Assembly: GCF_007954405.1 (NCBI RefSeq)
Contig: NZ_CP042344.1
Span: 186,001 to 250,000, forward strand
From: Comamonas flocculans
GTDB lineage: Bacteria; Pseudomonadota; Gammaproteobacteria; Burkholderiales; Burkholderiaceae_C
Direction: 5' to 3'
DNA length: 64,000 nt
The notes under the pieces are model-generated. The model had not been told where the DNA came from and searched no databases. It saw nothing but the letters and a program-made list of their open reading frames with translations. Both the position numbers and the translations under genes were made by a program. Below are positions 16,358 to 24,165 of the stretch, in pieces. Numbering within the stretch: position 1 is the stretch's first letter; each line of letters begins with the position of its first letter.

Positions 16358-16933
16358 ATGTCCAGAACCACTGAACGCTACCATCCAACGCTCATCACAC
16401 TGCACTGGCTGACGCTGCTGCTGATGGTCGGTGTCTATGCCTTGATCGAGCTGCACGATGGCCTGCCCAAGGGCAGTGCCGAGCGGGCGCTGGCCAAGAG
16501 CTGGCATGAAAGCCTGGGCATCCTGGTTTTCGCAGTCGTCGTATTGGTTCGGCTGCCGCTGCGGTGGATGCTGGGTCAACCCAGTGAGCTTGCCGGTACG
16601 CCCGCGTGGCAGTCCCGCTTGGCCCATGTCATGCACTGGGCGCTTTACGGCCTGCTCATCGCGGCGCCCGTTCTCGGCTATCTGAGCCTGAACGCCAAGG
16701 GCGCGCCCGTGTCCTTGTTCGGACTCGAACTGCCTGGGCTGATGGCGCCTGACAAGGCGCTTGCAGGCGGCCTCAAAGAAGTCCACGAGGCAATCGGCAC
16801 ACTCGGGTACTGGCTGATCGGCCTACACGCTGCAGCGGCGCTGGTGCATCACTACCTGATGCACGACACGACGCTGGCACGCATGGGCCTGGGGCGGGCT
16901 CGACTTGACCCAAACTCCAGAGACAGCCGCTGA
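16358..16933 (+). CDS. cytochrome b561 family protein
   Basis: A 191-residue integral membrane protein with four predicted helices. Candidate haem-ligand histidines lie in RYHPTLITLHWL, SWHESLGILVF, HVMHWALYGL and IGLHAAAALVHHYLMHD, the CybB/YodB pattern. It is expected to pass electrons between quinol and another carrier, or to scavenge superoxide, in the inner membrane. The ATG at 16358 precedes the typical opening MSRTTERYHP; the longer open frame has no family match. It lies after the flavin electron-transfer genes, which supports a shared redox role but does not prove it. Confidence 0.9.
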   Translation: MSRTTERYHPTLITLHWLTLLLMVGVYALIELHDGLPKGSAERALAKSWHESLGILVFAVVVLVRLPLRWMLGQPSELAGTPAWQSRLAHVMHWALYGLLIAAPVLGYLSLNAKGAPVSLFGLELPGLMAPDKALAGGLKEVHEAIGTLGYWLIGLHAAAALVHHYLMHDTTLARMGLGRARLDPNSRDSR

Positions 16934-17071
16934 CCGGCTGCCGCAAAACCCTTGCCAGCTCCGGATCTGGACGCCGGCCGGAACACCGGCAGATCGGCTC
17001 AAGACGCCGCGAACTTATTCCACAGCACGATGAAACAAGCCATAAACAAACGCCGCCAAATCCCCCTGTCC

Positions 17072-17794
17072 ATGCCAGACCCGGACCCGGCGGCCTGCTC
17101 GCTGGACATGCGCATGGCCGTTTGCCGCAAAGTCCCTCTTTTTGCCGATCTCGACGACGGGCAACTGGCGCAGGTCAACCGGCATTGCCAGGCCCAGAAC
17201 TTCGCGGCCGGGGAGCCCGTCTACCTGGAAGGCGATGCCGCGACGCACATTTACGTGGTGGCGATCGGCGCCGTCAAGACCACGCGGCTGGCGGCCGATG
17301 GGCGCCAGTCGCTGATTGACTTGCTCACCCCAGGCGATTTCTTTGGCGCGCTGCCGGCGCTGGGCCAGCAGTTCTACGCCGACAGCGCCACCGCCTTGAC
17401 GCCGGCCTGCCTGCTGGGCCTGGATGCGCCTGAGTACGACGCCATCCTGCAAGAAATTCCGCAAGTCGCTGTGGCCACGCTCAAGGGCGTGGCGCACCGG
17501 CTGACGCAGTCGCAGCACGCCATTCACATGCTGGCCGGGGCGCCGCTGGAGCAGCGCCTGGCAGCCTTGCTGCTGGTTCTTGCCGACAAGGTCGGCAAGC
17601 CCTGGAACGAGGCCATGCTGCTGGACGTGCCGCTGGCGCGCGAGGACCTGGCCGCCATGGCCGGCGCGGCCACCGAATCGGTCAGCCGCTTGTTCAGCCA
17701 GTGGCAGCGCGAGGGCTGGATCGACGCCGGCCGGCGCTGGGTCGCCATCGTCGATGCGGCGCGCTTGGAGCAAGTGCGCGACGGCATGGTTTGA
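17072..17794 (+). CDS. Crp/Fnr family transcriptional regulator
   Basis: A 240-residue regulator with an N-terminal cyclic-nucleotide-binding-like domain (VPLFADLDDGQLAQVN through DLLTPGDFFGALPALG) and a C-terminal winged helix (LAREDLAAMAGAATESVSRLFSQWQREGWI). The FNR-type N-terminal cluster cysteines are not obvious: only Cys at the AACS and VCRK positions and one in RHCQ are present. The ligand is therefore uncertain (cAMP, NO or another signal). An ATG at 17030 would add 14 residues; neither start has a clear ribosome-binding site. It is followed by the metal chaperone and P-type ATPase genes and may control them. Confidence 0.85.
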   Translation: MPDPDPAACSLDMRMAVCRKVPLFADLDDGQLAQVNRHCQAQNFAAGEPVYLEGDAATHIYVVAIGAVKTTRLAADGRQSLIDLLTPGDFFGALPALGQQFYADSATALTPACLLGLDAPEYDAILQEIPQVAVATLKGVAHRLTQSQHAIHMLAGAPLEQRLAALLLVLADKVGKPWNEAMLLDVPLAREDLAAMAGAATESVSRLFSQWQREGWIDAGRRWVAIVDAARLEQVRDGMV

Positions 17795-17904
17795 GTCAGC
17801 GCCAAAGTCGGCTGCTGTTGATTGACGTTTCTCATGGAGCAATACGGCGGGCCTGCCTACAGTGAAGGCATCCCTCAACCAGACCGTCATACAAGGAAAA
17901 AACC

Positions 17905-18135
17905 ATGACCAACACCAACACCCGCACCACCTTGCGCGCCGAGGGTTTTTCCTGCCCGTCCTGCGTGACCAAGATCGAGAAAAGCGTCGGCGCGATGGCG
18001 GGCGTGAGCCACGTCAAGGTGCACTTCGCATCGGCGCGCATCGAAGTCGACCACCACCCCGAAACCGTCAGCGCGGACGATCTCATCGCCGCCATCGCCA
18101 AGGTGGGCTACACCGCGCGCGCCTCGGCGTTCTGA
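17905..18135 (+). CDS. heavy-metal-associated (HMA) domain protein, CopZ-like metal chaperone
   Basis: A 76-residue single HMA domain. The metal-binding Cys-X2-Cys is in GFSCPSCVTKIEKSV near residues 16-19, and the rest follows the ferredoxin-like pattern (VSHVKVHFASARIEVDHHP; LIAAIAKVGYTA). It probably carries a soft or transition metal to the P-type ATPase downstream, which lacks its own N-terminal HMA domain. AAGGAA before the ATG is a good ribosome-binding site. The SCPSC context differs from the MTCxxC of copper chaperones, so the metal is not certain. Confidence 0.9.
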   Translation: MTNTNTRTTLRAEGFSCPSCVTKIEKSVGAMAGVSHVKVHFASARIEVDHHPETVSADDLIAAIAKVGYTARASAF

Positions 18136-18241
18136 CGCACCACCATGGCCCCCGCGCCGCTCACTCCACGAGCAGCACACCGCCGCGCCCGGCGGCGGCG
18201 GCTGCCCCTGTCCCGCTTGACCACCTTTGGAGGCCAACCCC

Positions 18242-20161
18242 ATGAACAAGATCAACGCATGGATCAACGGCCGCTGGACGACTCCCGCCTTGTCCGGCCT
18301 GCTGATCCTGGCTTCATTCACCGCATCCAAGGGCTACGGCGCTGCCCTGGCGGCCCAGTGGCTGATGGTCGCCGCCGCCCTCGTCGCCGGCGCGCCCATC
18401 GTGCGCAACGCCGTACGTGCGCTGGCCGTGCGCCATATCAGCATCGACCTGTTGGTGAGCATCGCCGCCGTCGGCGCGCTGATCATTGGTGAGTATTGGG
18501 AGGCGGCGGCCGTCACCTTCCTGTTTGCCATTGGCCACGCGCTGGAATCGGCCACCTTGAACAAGACCCGCGCGGCGCTGGCCGAGCTGATCGCCGTGGC
18601 GCCGGACACGGCCATCGTGATGCGCAAGGGCGAGCAGGTGGAAATCCCCGCCGCCAGCGTCGCCATGGGCGAGGTGGTGCTGGTCAAGAACGGCGCCAAG
18701 GTGCCGGTCGATGGCGAGGTGATCGCCGGTACCGGCGCGCTCGACGAGGCGTCGATCACCGGCGAATCGATCCCGGTGGAAAAGTCCAAGGGCGACCATG
18801 TCTTCGCCGGCACCATCTCGCGCGGCGGCTTTCTGCAGGTGCTGGCCACCGGCATCGGCGCCGACACCACGCTGGCGCGCATCATTCACCGCGTGGAAGA
18901 CGCGCAGGACGCCAAGGCGCGCACGCAGAAATTCATGGACCGGTTTTCGTCCTGGTACACCCCCGCCGTCGTCGTGCTGGCGCTGCTGGCCGGCCTCATC
19001 AGCGGCAGCGTGGTGCTGGGCCTGACCCTGCTGGTGGTGGCCTGCCCGGGGGCGCTGGTGATCTCCATTCCCGTGTCCATCGTCGCCGGCATCGGCCGCT
19101 CGGCACGCGACGGCATCCTGATCAAGGGCGGCGAGTTCCTGGAGACCGCGGCCAAGATCGACGTCGTGGCCGTGGACAAGACCGGCACGCTGACCAAGGG
19201 CCGCCCGCAGCTCACCGATGTCGTGGCGCTGGCGCCGGGCGTGGACAAGAACCAGGTGCTCGCCTGGGCGGCGCGCGCCGAGGCCGGCTCCGAGCACCCG
19301 CTGGCGCGTCCCATCCTGGAAGCGGCGGAGCAAGCAGGCATCGCGGTGGCCGAGCTGCCCGAGCACATCGAGCCCGTGATCGGCAAGGGCATCACCGCCC
19401 GCGTCGAGGGCAAGCGGGTGCTGATCGGCAACCTGGCCTTGCTGGAGCAGTTTGGCGTCGCCGATACGGTGGGCGCAGACCGCCAGGCGCATCAACTGGC
19501 CACCCAGGGGCGCACGCCCATGATCGTTGCCGTGGACGACCAGGTGCTGGGCGTGATCGCCGTGGCCGACGAGATCCGGCGCGACGCCGCAGCCATGGTG
19601 GCCGCGCTGCACAAGGCGGGCGTGAAGAAGGTCGTCATGCTCACCGGCGACGTGAAGCCGGTGGCCGATGCCGTTGCCGCCGCCACCGGCATCGACGAGG
19701 TGCACGCCGGGCTGCTGCCCGAGGACAAGCTCGACATCGTCGCCCGCCTGCAGCGGGCCGGCCACGTCGTCGCGATGGTTGGCGACGGCGTCAACGACGC
19801 GCCGGCGCTGGCCACCGCCGACGTCGGCGTGGCCATGGGCGCAGCCGGCTCGGCCGTGGCGGTGGAGACCGCCGACATCGCGCTCATGGGCGACGACCTG
19901 CTCAAGCTGCCCGAGGCCATCTCGCTGGCGCGGCGCACGCTCTCCAACATCCGCCAGAACATCGTCATCGCTCTAGCGACCGTCGGCCTCCTGCTGACCG
20001 GTGTGCTGATGGGTGGGGTGACCATGGCCGCCGGCATGCTGTTCCACGAAGGCTCGGTATTGATCGTGATTGCCAATGCCATGCGGCTGCTGCGGCGCGC
20101 GACACCGGCGCACTCAGCGCCCTTGTCGACAGTGGCGAGAGAGTCGGCTCCATCCATTTGA
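18242..20161 (+). CDS. P1B-type heavy-metal-translocating ATPase with CPG membrane motif
   Basis: A 639-residue P-type ATPase without an N-terminal HMA domain. Actuator motif TGES, phosphorylation motif DKTGTLTKG, nucleotide-binding SEHPLARP and hinge GDGVNDAPAL are all present, so pumping looks intact. The transmembrane metal motif is CPG (ACPGALVISIPVS) in place of the usual CPC or SPC. The last helices carry HEGSVLIVIANAMRLL, closer to the HEGG(S/T) of P1B-4 (Co/Fe-type) pumps than to copper pumps. Substrate is therefore open. GGAGG at 18229-18233 fixes the ATG at 18242. It is paired with the HMA chaperone gene and followed by a terminator. Confidence 0.92.
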   Translation: MNKINAWINGRWTTPALSGLLILASFTASKGYGAALAAQWLMVAAALVAGAPIVRNAVRALAVRHISIDLLVSIAAVGALIIGEYWEAAAVTFLFAIGHALESATLNKTRAALAELIAVAPDTAIVMRKGEQVEIPAASVAMGEVVLVKNGAKVPVDGEVIAGTGALDEASITGESIPVEKSKGDHVFAGTISRGGFLQVLATGIGADTTLARIIHRVEDAQDAKARTQKFMDRFSSWYTPAVVVLALLAGLISGSVVLGLTLLVVACPGALVISIPVSIVAGIGRSARDGILIKGGEFLETAAKIDVVAVDKTGTLTKGRPQLTDVVALAPGVDKNQVLAWAARAEAGSEHPLARPILEAAEQAGIAVAELPEHIEPVIGKGITARVEGKRVLIGNLALLEQFGVADTVGADRQAHQLATQGRTPMIVAVDDQVLGVIAVADEIRRDAAAMVAALHKAGVKKVVMLTGDVKPVADAVAAATGIDEVHAGLLPEDKLDIVARLQRAGHVVAMVGDGVNDAPALATADVGVAMGAAGSAVAVETADIALMGDDLLKLPEAISLARRTLSNIRQNIVIALATVGLLLTGVLMGGVTMAAGMLFHEGSVLIVIANAMRLLRRATPAHSAPLSTVARESAPSI

Positions 20162-20184
20162 GCGGTGCACATGATCGTTGCCTC

Positions 20185-20217
20185 GGCCTCTGGCATCTCG
20201 GTGCCAGAGGCCTTGTT
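20185..20217 (+). terminator. rho-independent terminator after the P-type ATPase gene
   Basis: An 11-bp perfect stem (GGCCTCTGGCA at 20185-20195, TGCCAGAGGCC at 20202-20212) with a 6-base loop is followed by TTGTTC. It lies 23 bases after the ATPase stop. Confidence 0.75.
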
Positions 20218-20355
20218 CCCATCCCAGCCGCTGCACTGCCGCAAGAATCTTGCCGGAACCTGAGTGTTCGATGAATTCAGAAACAAGAAAGGACGAAATT
20301 AATGGGCACAAAACCCTCTTGCAGCTTGAGACTGCACGTTATGTTCTCGCTCAGT

Positions 20356-22341
20356 TCATCTGATCGACATCCCACGTCCCCGCCCCATATCCCACGACGC
20401 AACGCCATCGCGCATAGTCGTCGCAATCTGCTGCCCCAGCCGCTGCTCGATCACCGGCTTCCACGGCACCAGGCTGAACCCCATGCCGTCATCAAGCATG
20501 GCGTAGCGTCCGCTGGCAAGCATGACGGAACGCCTGTAGATCCCCGCCACGCGCCGGCCGTCGGCCACCGGGCGATGCTCTAGGCCAGTTTCTGCGGCAA
20601 TATCCTTCGCGACCTGGGCCAGTTCGCGGCTGCGCAGCGTGTTCAACAGATTGCGGGCGAGGATGACGCGTTGGCCGCGTCGCTCGACCAGTCCCTGTTC
20701 GGCGAGGAAATCGACCCGCTTCTGCAGTGCGTCCTTGACCTCACTACCAAAGCCCAGGCCACCCAGCCCTAAGCCGCCACCGATCAGTTGCTGGTCGAGC
20801 CAGGTGGCTCCGATCACGCGGGCCTGCCGCTCGATGGGCAGGTGCGATTTCAGTTCCACGGCCACGCCGCCCAGGCGCTGTGCGTCGTAGCGGCGGCCCT
20901 GCTCAGCCAGGTCGTCCGGTACCTTCCATAGACCTTCGGTGACACGCTCCAAAATGCCGGCGCGGCGCAGGGCTTCGAGCCGGCGGACGTGGGCCGCGAC
21001 GACCTCCTGCGGGTCGCGTCCGGGCACCGCCTGACCCTGCGCGATGGCGAGGTGGTGGTCGGTGCGGTACAGGCCATCATTCGCCAGCGCCGCGATATTC
21101 TTATCGGCCGCGCGCATGTCGGCCGACCCCTTCACCTCCACCACGGCGCCGGTCGGATAGTTCGCCAGTTCGACGCGGGCGTTGAGCGCAACATAGTGGG
21201 CTTTGCCGTCCACCCCGTCGATGACCAAATAGCCCCGGTCGCGCAGCTCGTCAGCCAGCCCCTTGGCGGCCACACGGCCGATGACCCTGCGACCATCGTC
21301 GCCCGGCTCGAATACGGCCAGCTCGCGAGGCTCGCCATTCATGGCTCGCTGCATGGTGCGGATGATGTCGCCGCGCTCGCCCAGGGCGCGCAAGGTCTTC
21401 TCCGCATCCGAATGGACTGCCCAGGTGCCGGGCTGCACTTCATCGGCCAGGCCCAGACGTTGCAAACGCTGCAGGCGGCCGATCAGCAATAGGCGCTGGC
21501 GTTGCAGCCGCGGCTCGTTGAAGCGTTCAATCTGCACTTGACCGCCGTCGCCAAGCTCGCGCTTCAGCGTGCGATCCAGGCTCGTCCACCGTTCCTGCTC
21601 CACCTCACACTGCAAGGTCTGCTGGATCTCCAGCTCGGTGCGCGGCCCCAGCCACTCGGTCGCCAGCTCAGACGCACGATGCCGGAAGCCATCGGCGATG
21701 TAATCGCCCGCGATGATGAGGTCTTTGCCGGTATCGTCGCGCCCGCGCACGATCAGGTGGGTGTGCGGGTTGTCGGTGTTCCAGTGATCGACCGCCACCC
21801 ATTCCAGCCGCGTGCCCAGGTCGGCTTCCATTCGATTCATCAGGTGTCGCGTGTAGGTACGCAGATCTTCCAACTCGGCCCCATCCTCGGGCGAGACGAT
21901 GAAGCGGAAATGGTGCCGGTCGTCGGCGCAGCGTTCCTTGAAGGCATCCAGATCGGCGGCATCGGTCTGCGGCCCATAGGCCCGGCCCGGCTCACCATCA
22001 CGGCCGGCGCCGTCGCGCTCGATGTAGCGCAGATGCTTGGCGAGCGATTGCGGGCTGGCGTTGCGTTGATTGACCAGCAGGGTCTTGATCGTCACGCGCC
22101 GCGACATGGGCGTCAGCTTCGCACCCGCGAAACGCGCCGCCGTGTGGCCGCGCCCCAGACGCGAGCCGGGCCGCTGGCCGGTGCCCCTCCCGGTGCCGCT
22201 GGCAGTGGCAGGACGGCGCACAGCGGACGTACCGCTGCCGGCCTTGCCCGCCTGCTTGAGCACCTTGGAGACGAAGCCCTGGCCGCGGTTCTTTGGGACG
22301 CCGGGGCGGATGCGGAAATCATCGTCGCGGCGGTCGGTCAT
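20356..22341 (-). CDS. conjugative relaxase (TraI/RlxS-like, DUF3363)
   Basis: A 661-residue relaxase of the type found in Tn4371-like integrative conjugative elements, which nicks oriT and leads the DNA strand into the recipient. Residues about 1-60 are basic and Gly/Arg-rich. The relaxase domain has SLAKHLRYIERDG, HHFRFIVSPEDG, and the HUH metal site in DNPHTHLIVRG. DUF3363 covers the rest, ending GMSIR. No frameshift is seen, but coupling protein, T4SS and oriT genes are absent here. The ATG at 22341 precedes the usual MTDRRDDDFRIRPG opening. The open frame extends to 22503, overlapping the TraF remnant stop. Confidence 0.88.
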   Translation of the reverse strand: MTDRRDDDFRIRPGVPKNRGQGFVSKVLKQAGKAGSGTSAVRRPATASGTGRGTGQRPGSRLGRGHTAARFAGAKLTPMSRRVTIKTLLVNQRNASPQSLAKHLRYIERDGAGRDGEPGRAYGPQTDAADLDAFKERCADDRHHFRFIVSPEDGAELEDLRTYTRHLMNRMEADLGTRLEWVAVDHWNTDNPHTHLIVRGRDDTGKDLIIAGDYIADGFRHRASELATEWLGPRTELEIQQTLQCEVEQERWTSLDRTLKRELGDGGQVQIERFNEPRLQRQRLLLIGRLQRLQRLGLADEVQPGTWAVHSDAEKTLRALGERGDIIRTMQRAMNGEPRELAVFEPGDDGRRVIGRVAAKGLADELRDRGYLVIDGVDGKAHYVALNARVELANYPTGAVVEVKGSADMRAADKNIAALANDGLYRTDHHLAIAQGQAVPGRDPQEVVAAHVRRLEALRRAGILERVTEGLWKVPDDLAEQGRRYDAQRLGGVAVELKSHLPIERQARVIGATWLDQQLIGGGLGLGGLGFGSEVKDALQKRVDFLAEQGLVERRGQRVILARNLLNTLRSRELAQVAKDIAAETGLEHRPVADGRRVAGIYRRSVMLASGRYAMLDDGMGFSLVPWKPVIEQRLGQQIATTMRDGVASWDMGRGRGMSIR

Positions 22342-22499
22342 GGCTGCGCTCTCTGCAAGCTCTGGCGTGTCCGGTCGTGCGAAGCACGCGGACAAGCCTG
22401 CATTGGCGCGAGCCTCGCGCCCCACGCGGCACGGCGGCGAAGCCGCTGCGTGCTGCGCCACGCCCGATAGCACGATGATGCGCAGCGAATCAGCGGCGA

Positions 22500-22757
22500 T
22501 CATGGGCGTGACTCCAGCCAGACCGGACGTGCAACGCCGATCACGGCGGCTGCGCTGACCGGCCCGAAATACCTGCTATCGAACGACGCCGGATTGGTCA
22601 CACTGAGCAGGAACAGTTCACCGGGTTCGAGGCGCTGGCACTGCTGCCAGGATGGGAGCGGCCGGCCCCAGCGGTCGGCGGGCAGCACAGTGGCCGAAAG
22701 CACGCCGTCGATGCGGACGATGCGACCCGTGACGCATACGAGATAGTCAATCCCCAG
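22500..22757 (-). pseudogene. TraF (S26 family conjugative signal peptidase) C-terminal remnant
   Basis: The last 80 or so residues of the chimeric frame carry TraF landmarks: VTGRIVRIDGV, ADRWGRPLPSWQQCQRLEPG and NPASFDSRYFGPV. The N-terminal membrane helix and the catalytic Ser and Lys are gone. It abuts the relaxase gene, the normal traF-relaxase neighbourhood in related elements. Confidence 0.75.
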
Positions 22758-23903
22758 GTCGAAAACCCGCTCGGTGTCGCGGGGTAGCTCGCGCACTAGC
22801 TGCACTAGATCTTCGCGCAGTGCCAGCTTGCGTGGACGCCCGTTTTTGGTCTTAGGAAGATAGGCCGTCTTCGCGACGAAATCGACGTGCTTCCACGGCA
22901 ACCCGAGCGTCTCGCCCCGGCGTGCAGCGGTCATGACCTGGAACAGATAAAAAACCTGTAAATAGGGCACAGCCTCAGCCGTCTCCTGCGCCAGCGGGAG
23001 CAACTCAGTACGGACTTTCGCCAGCACCTTTTTGCGTGCGCTGACGCTCGTAAACACATGGTCGGCAAGAGCGGCGTCGGCAAGTTCGCTCAATCGAGCC
23101 TCAACGGCGCGCTCGAAGTCCAGCGCGGCGAAGGCCTCCAGCAGGCGGCGCTCTTCGTCGTCCGCGATGCGGCGATCGCGCTCATTGAAGTACTTCGGCC
23201 GGCGGACCGCGTCCATGGGATTCTTCGCCAGCGGGTAGTCCCAGACAGAGATGGCAATCTTGAAGAGAGCCTTCAGGCGGTCAATTTCGCGGTCGACCGT
23301 AGCCGGTGCGACGGCATCGATTCGCTCATTGATGAAATTCTCGACGTCCACCGTCGTGATTTCCGACAGCGGCTTGTGAATCCAAGCCAGCTCGCCGCTG
23401 CTGCGGCGCATCTGAAACTTGCTCACCCGCGCGGCGAGACCGCGCCTGCGCCGCTCTTCGCGATATTTCTCGAGCAGTTCGAGGCCGACCGGTCCGCTAT
23501 CGGCGAGCCAGCCCTCCAGCGAATAGGAGAGCACCTGATGGCTCTTGTGTTTTGGCGCTTCCTCGAGCAGGTAGCGCACCATCAGTTCAGCGAGACTGAC
23601 TTTGAGCGATGCCGTGTAGTCGACGAATAATCCGCGACTGCGCTCTTCCGTTGTCCGGGCGATGAAACCTTCGGCTTCCTTGCGCGTCTTGAACGTCGCG
23701 CTCAGCGGCTTGTGCCCTTTGTCGCGAATGCGCACGAGCCAGCTTTCATCGAGCTGCTCGACACGCGGCTTCAAGCGTTGCGCGCGCAAACACGCCATGT
23801 AGCTTCCAACGTCATCAAGCCGGTTGAAGCTGAAGTGCCGGGTCAGGTCGTCGCGGTTCTTGACCGCGACACGAAAGCGCCCGCGGTTGGTGAGGTCAGC
23901 CAT
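22500..23903 (-). CDS. chimeric ORF: truncated tyrosine integrase fused to a TraF tail
   Basis: A 467-residue open frame. Residues 1 to about 385 are a phage-type integrase: an N-terminal DNA-binding part, a core-binding domain (VDVENFINERI; ATVDREIDRLKALFKIAI) and the first catalytic Arg block TAARRGETLGLPWKHVDF. The frame then switches, near residue 385, to VTGRIVRIDGV and SFDSRYFGPVSAAAVIG, the C-terminus of the conjugative signal peptidase TraF. The integrase HxxR and Tyr residues are missing, so recombination activity is not expected. An in-frame deletion best explains the join. AT content is similar to that of its neighbours. Confidence 0.85.
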   Translation of the reverse strand: MADLTNRGRFRVAVKNRDDLTRHFSFNRLDDVGSYMACLRAQRLKPRVEQLDESWLVRIRDKGHKPLSATFKTRKEAEGFIARTTEERSRGLFVDYTASLKVSLAELMVRYLLEEAPKHKSHQVLSYSLEGWLADSGPVGLELLEKYREERRRRGLAARVSKFQMRRSSGELAWIHKPLSEITTVDVENFINERIDAVAPATVDREIDRLKALFKIAISVWDYPLAKNPMDAVRRPKYFNERDRRIADDEERRLLEAFAALDFERAVEARLSELADAALADHVFTSVSARKKVLAKVRTELLPLAQETAEAVPYLQVFYLFQVMTAARRGETLGLPWKHVDFVAKTAYLPKTKNGRPRKLALREDLVQLVRELPRDTERVFDLGIDYLVCVTGRIVRIDGVLSATVLPADRWGRPLPSWQQCQRLEPGELFLLSVTNPASFDSRYFGPVSAAAVIGVARPVWLESRP

Positions 23904-24011
23904 GTGAGTCTCCAGTTGACAAGGGAGACTCGTGAAGTGAATGGGTTTTAGCCTTGTCGAGTTTCTGTCCCACCCAACTCTGCTTTCGTGGAACAGATTT
24001 GGAACAGAACC

Positions 24012-24045
24012 TGTTAAAACACAAAAGCCGCGGAGTTCGCGGCTT
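24012..24045 (-). terminator. rho-independent terminator downstream of tRNA-Pro
   Basis: On the minus strand an 8-bp stem (AAGCCGCG / CGCGGCTT, 24025-24045) with a 5-base loop is followed by a T-rich run (TTGTGTTTT). It lies 28 bases beyond the tRNA 3' end and before the integrase gene. Confidence 0.7.
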
Positions 24046-24072
24046 GTATGTCCTTGATTGGCAAGGAAATTC

Positions 24073-24149
24073 TGGTCGGGGTGAGAGGATTCGAACCTCC
24101 GGCCTCTACGTCCCGAACGTAGCGCTCTACCAGGCTAAGCTACACCCCG
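24073..24149 (-). tRNA. tRNA-Pro (anticodon CGG)
   Basis: A 77-base tRNA including an encoded CCA end (complement of TGG at 24073-24075). The acceptor stem pairs CGGGGTG with CACCCCG. The anticodon loop is TTCGGGA on a CTACG/CGTAG stem, giving CGG, which reads CCG proline codons. The T-arm GGTTCGAATCC is standard. The truncated integrase lies on its 3' side, so its 3' half is the likely attachment site of the element to the left. Confidence 0.95.
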
Positions 24150-24165
24150 CTTCTGCCGACGCAAA

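Noticed and set aside
17815..17835. FNR-like half site TTGAT upstream of the HMA gene
   Set aside because: Only one half site; the second half does not match.
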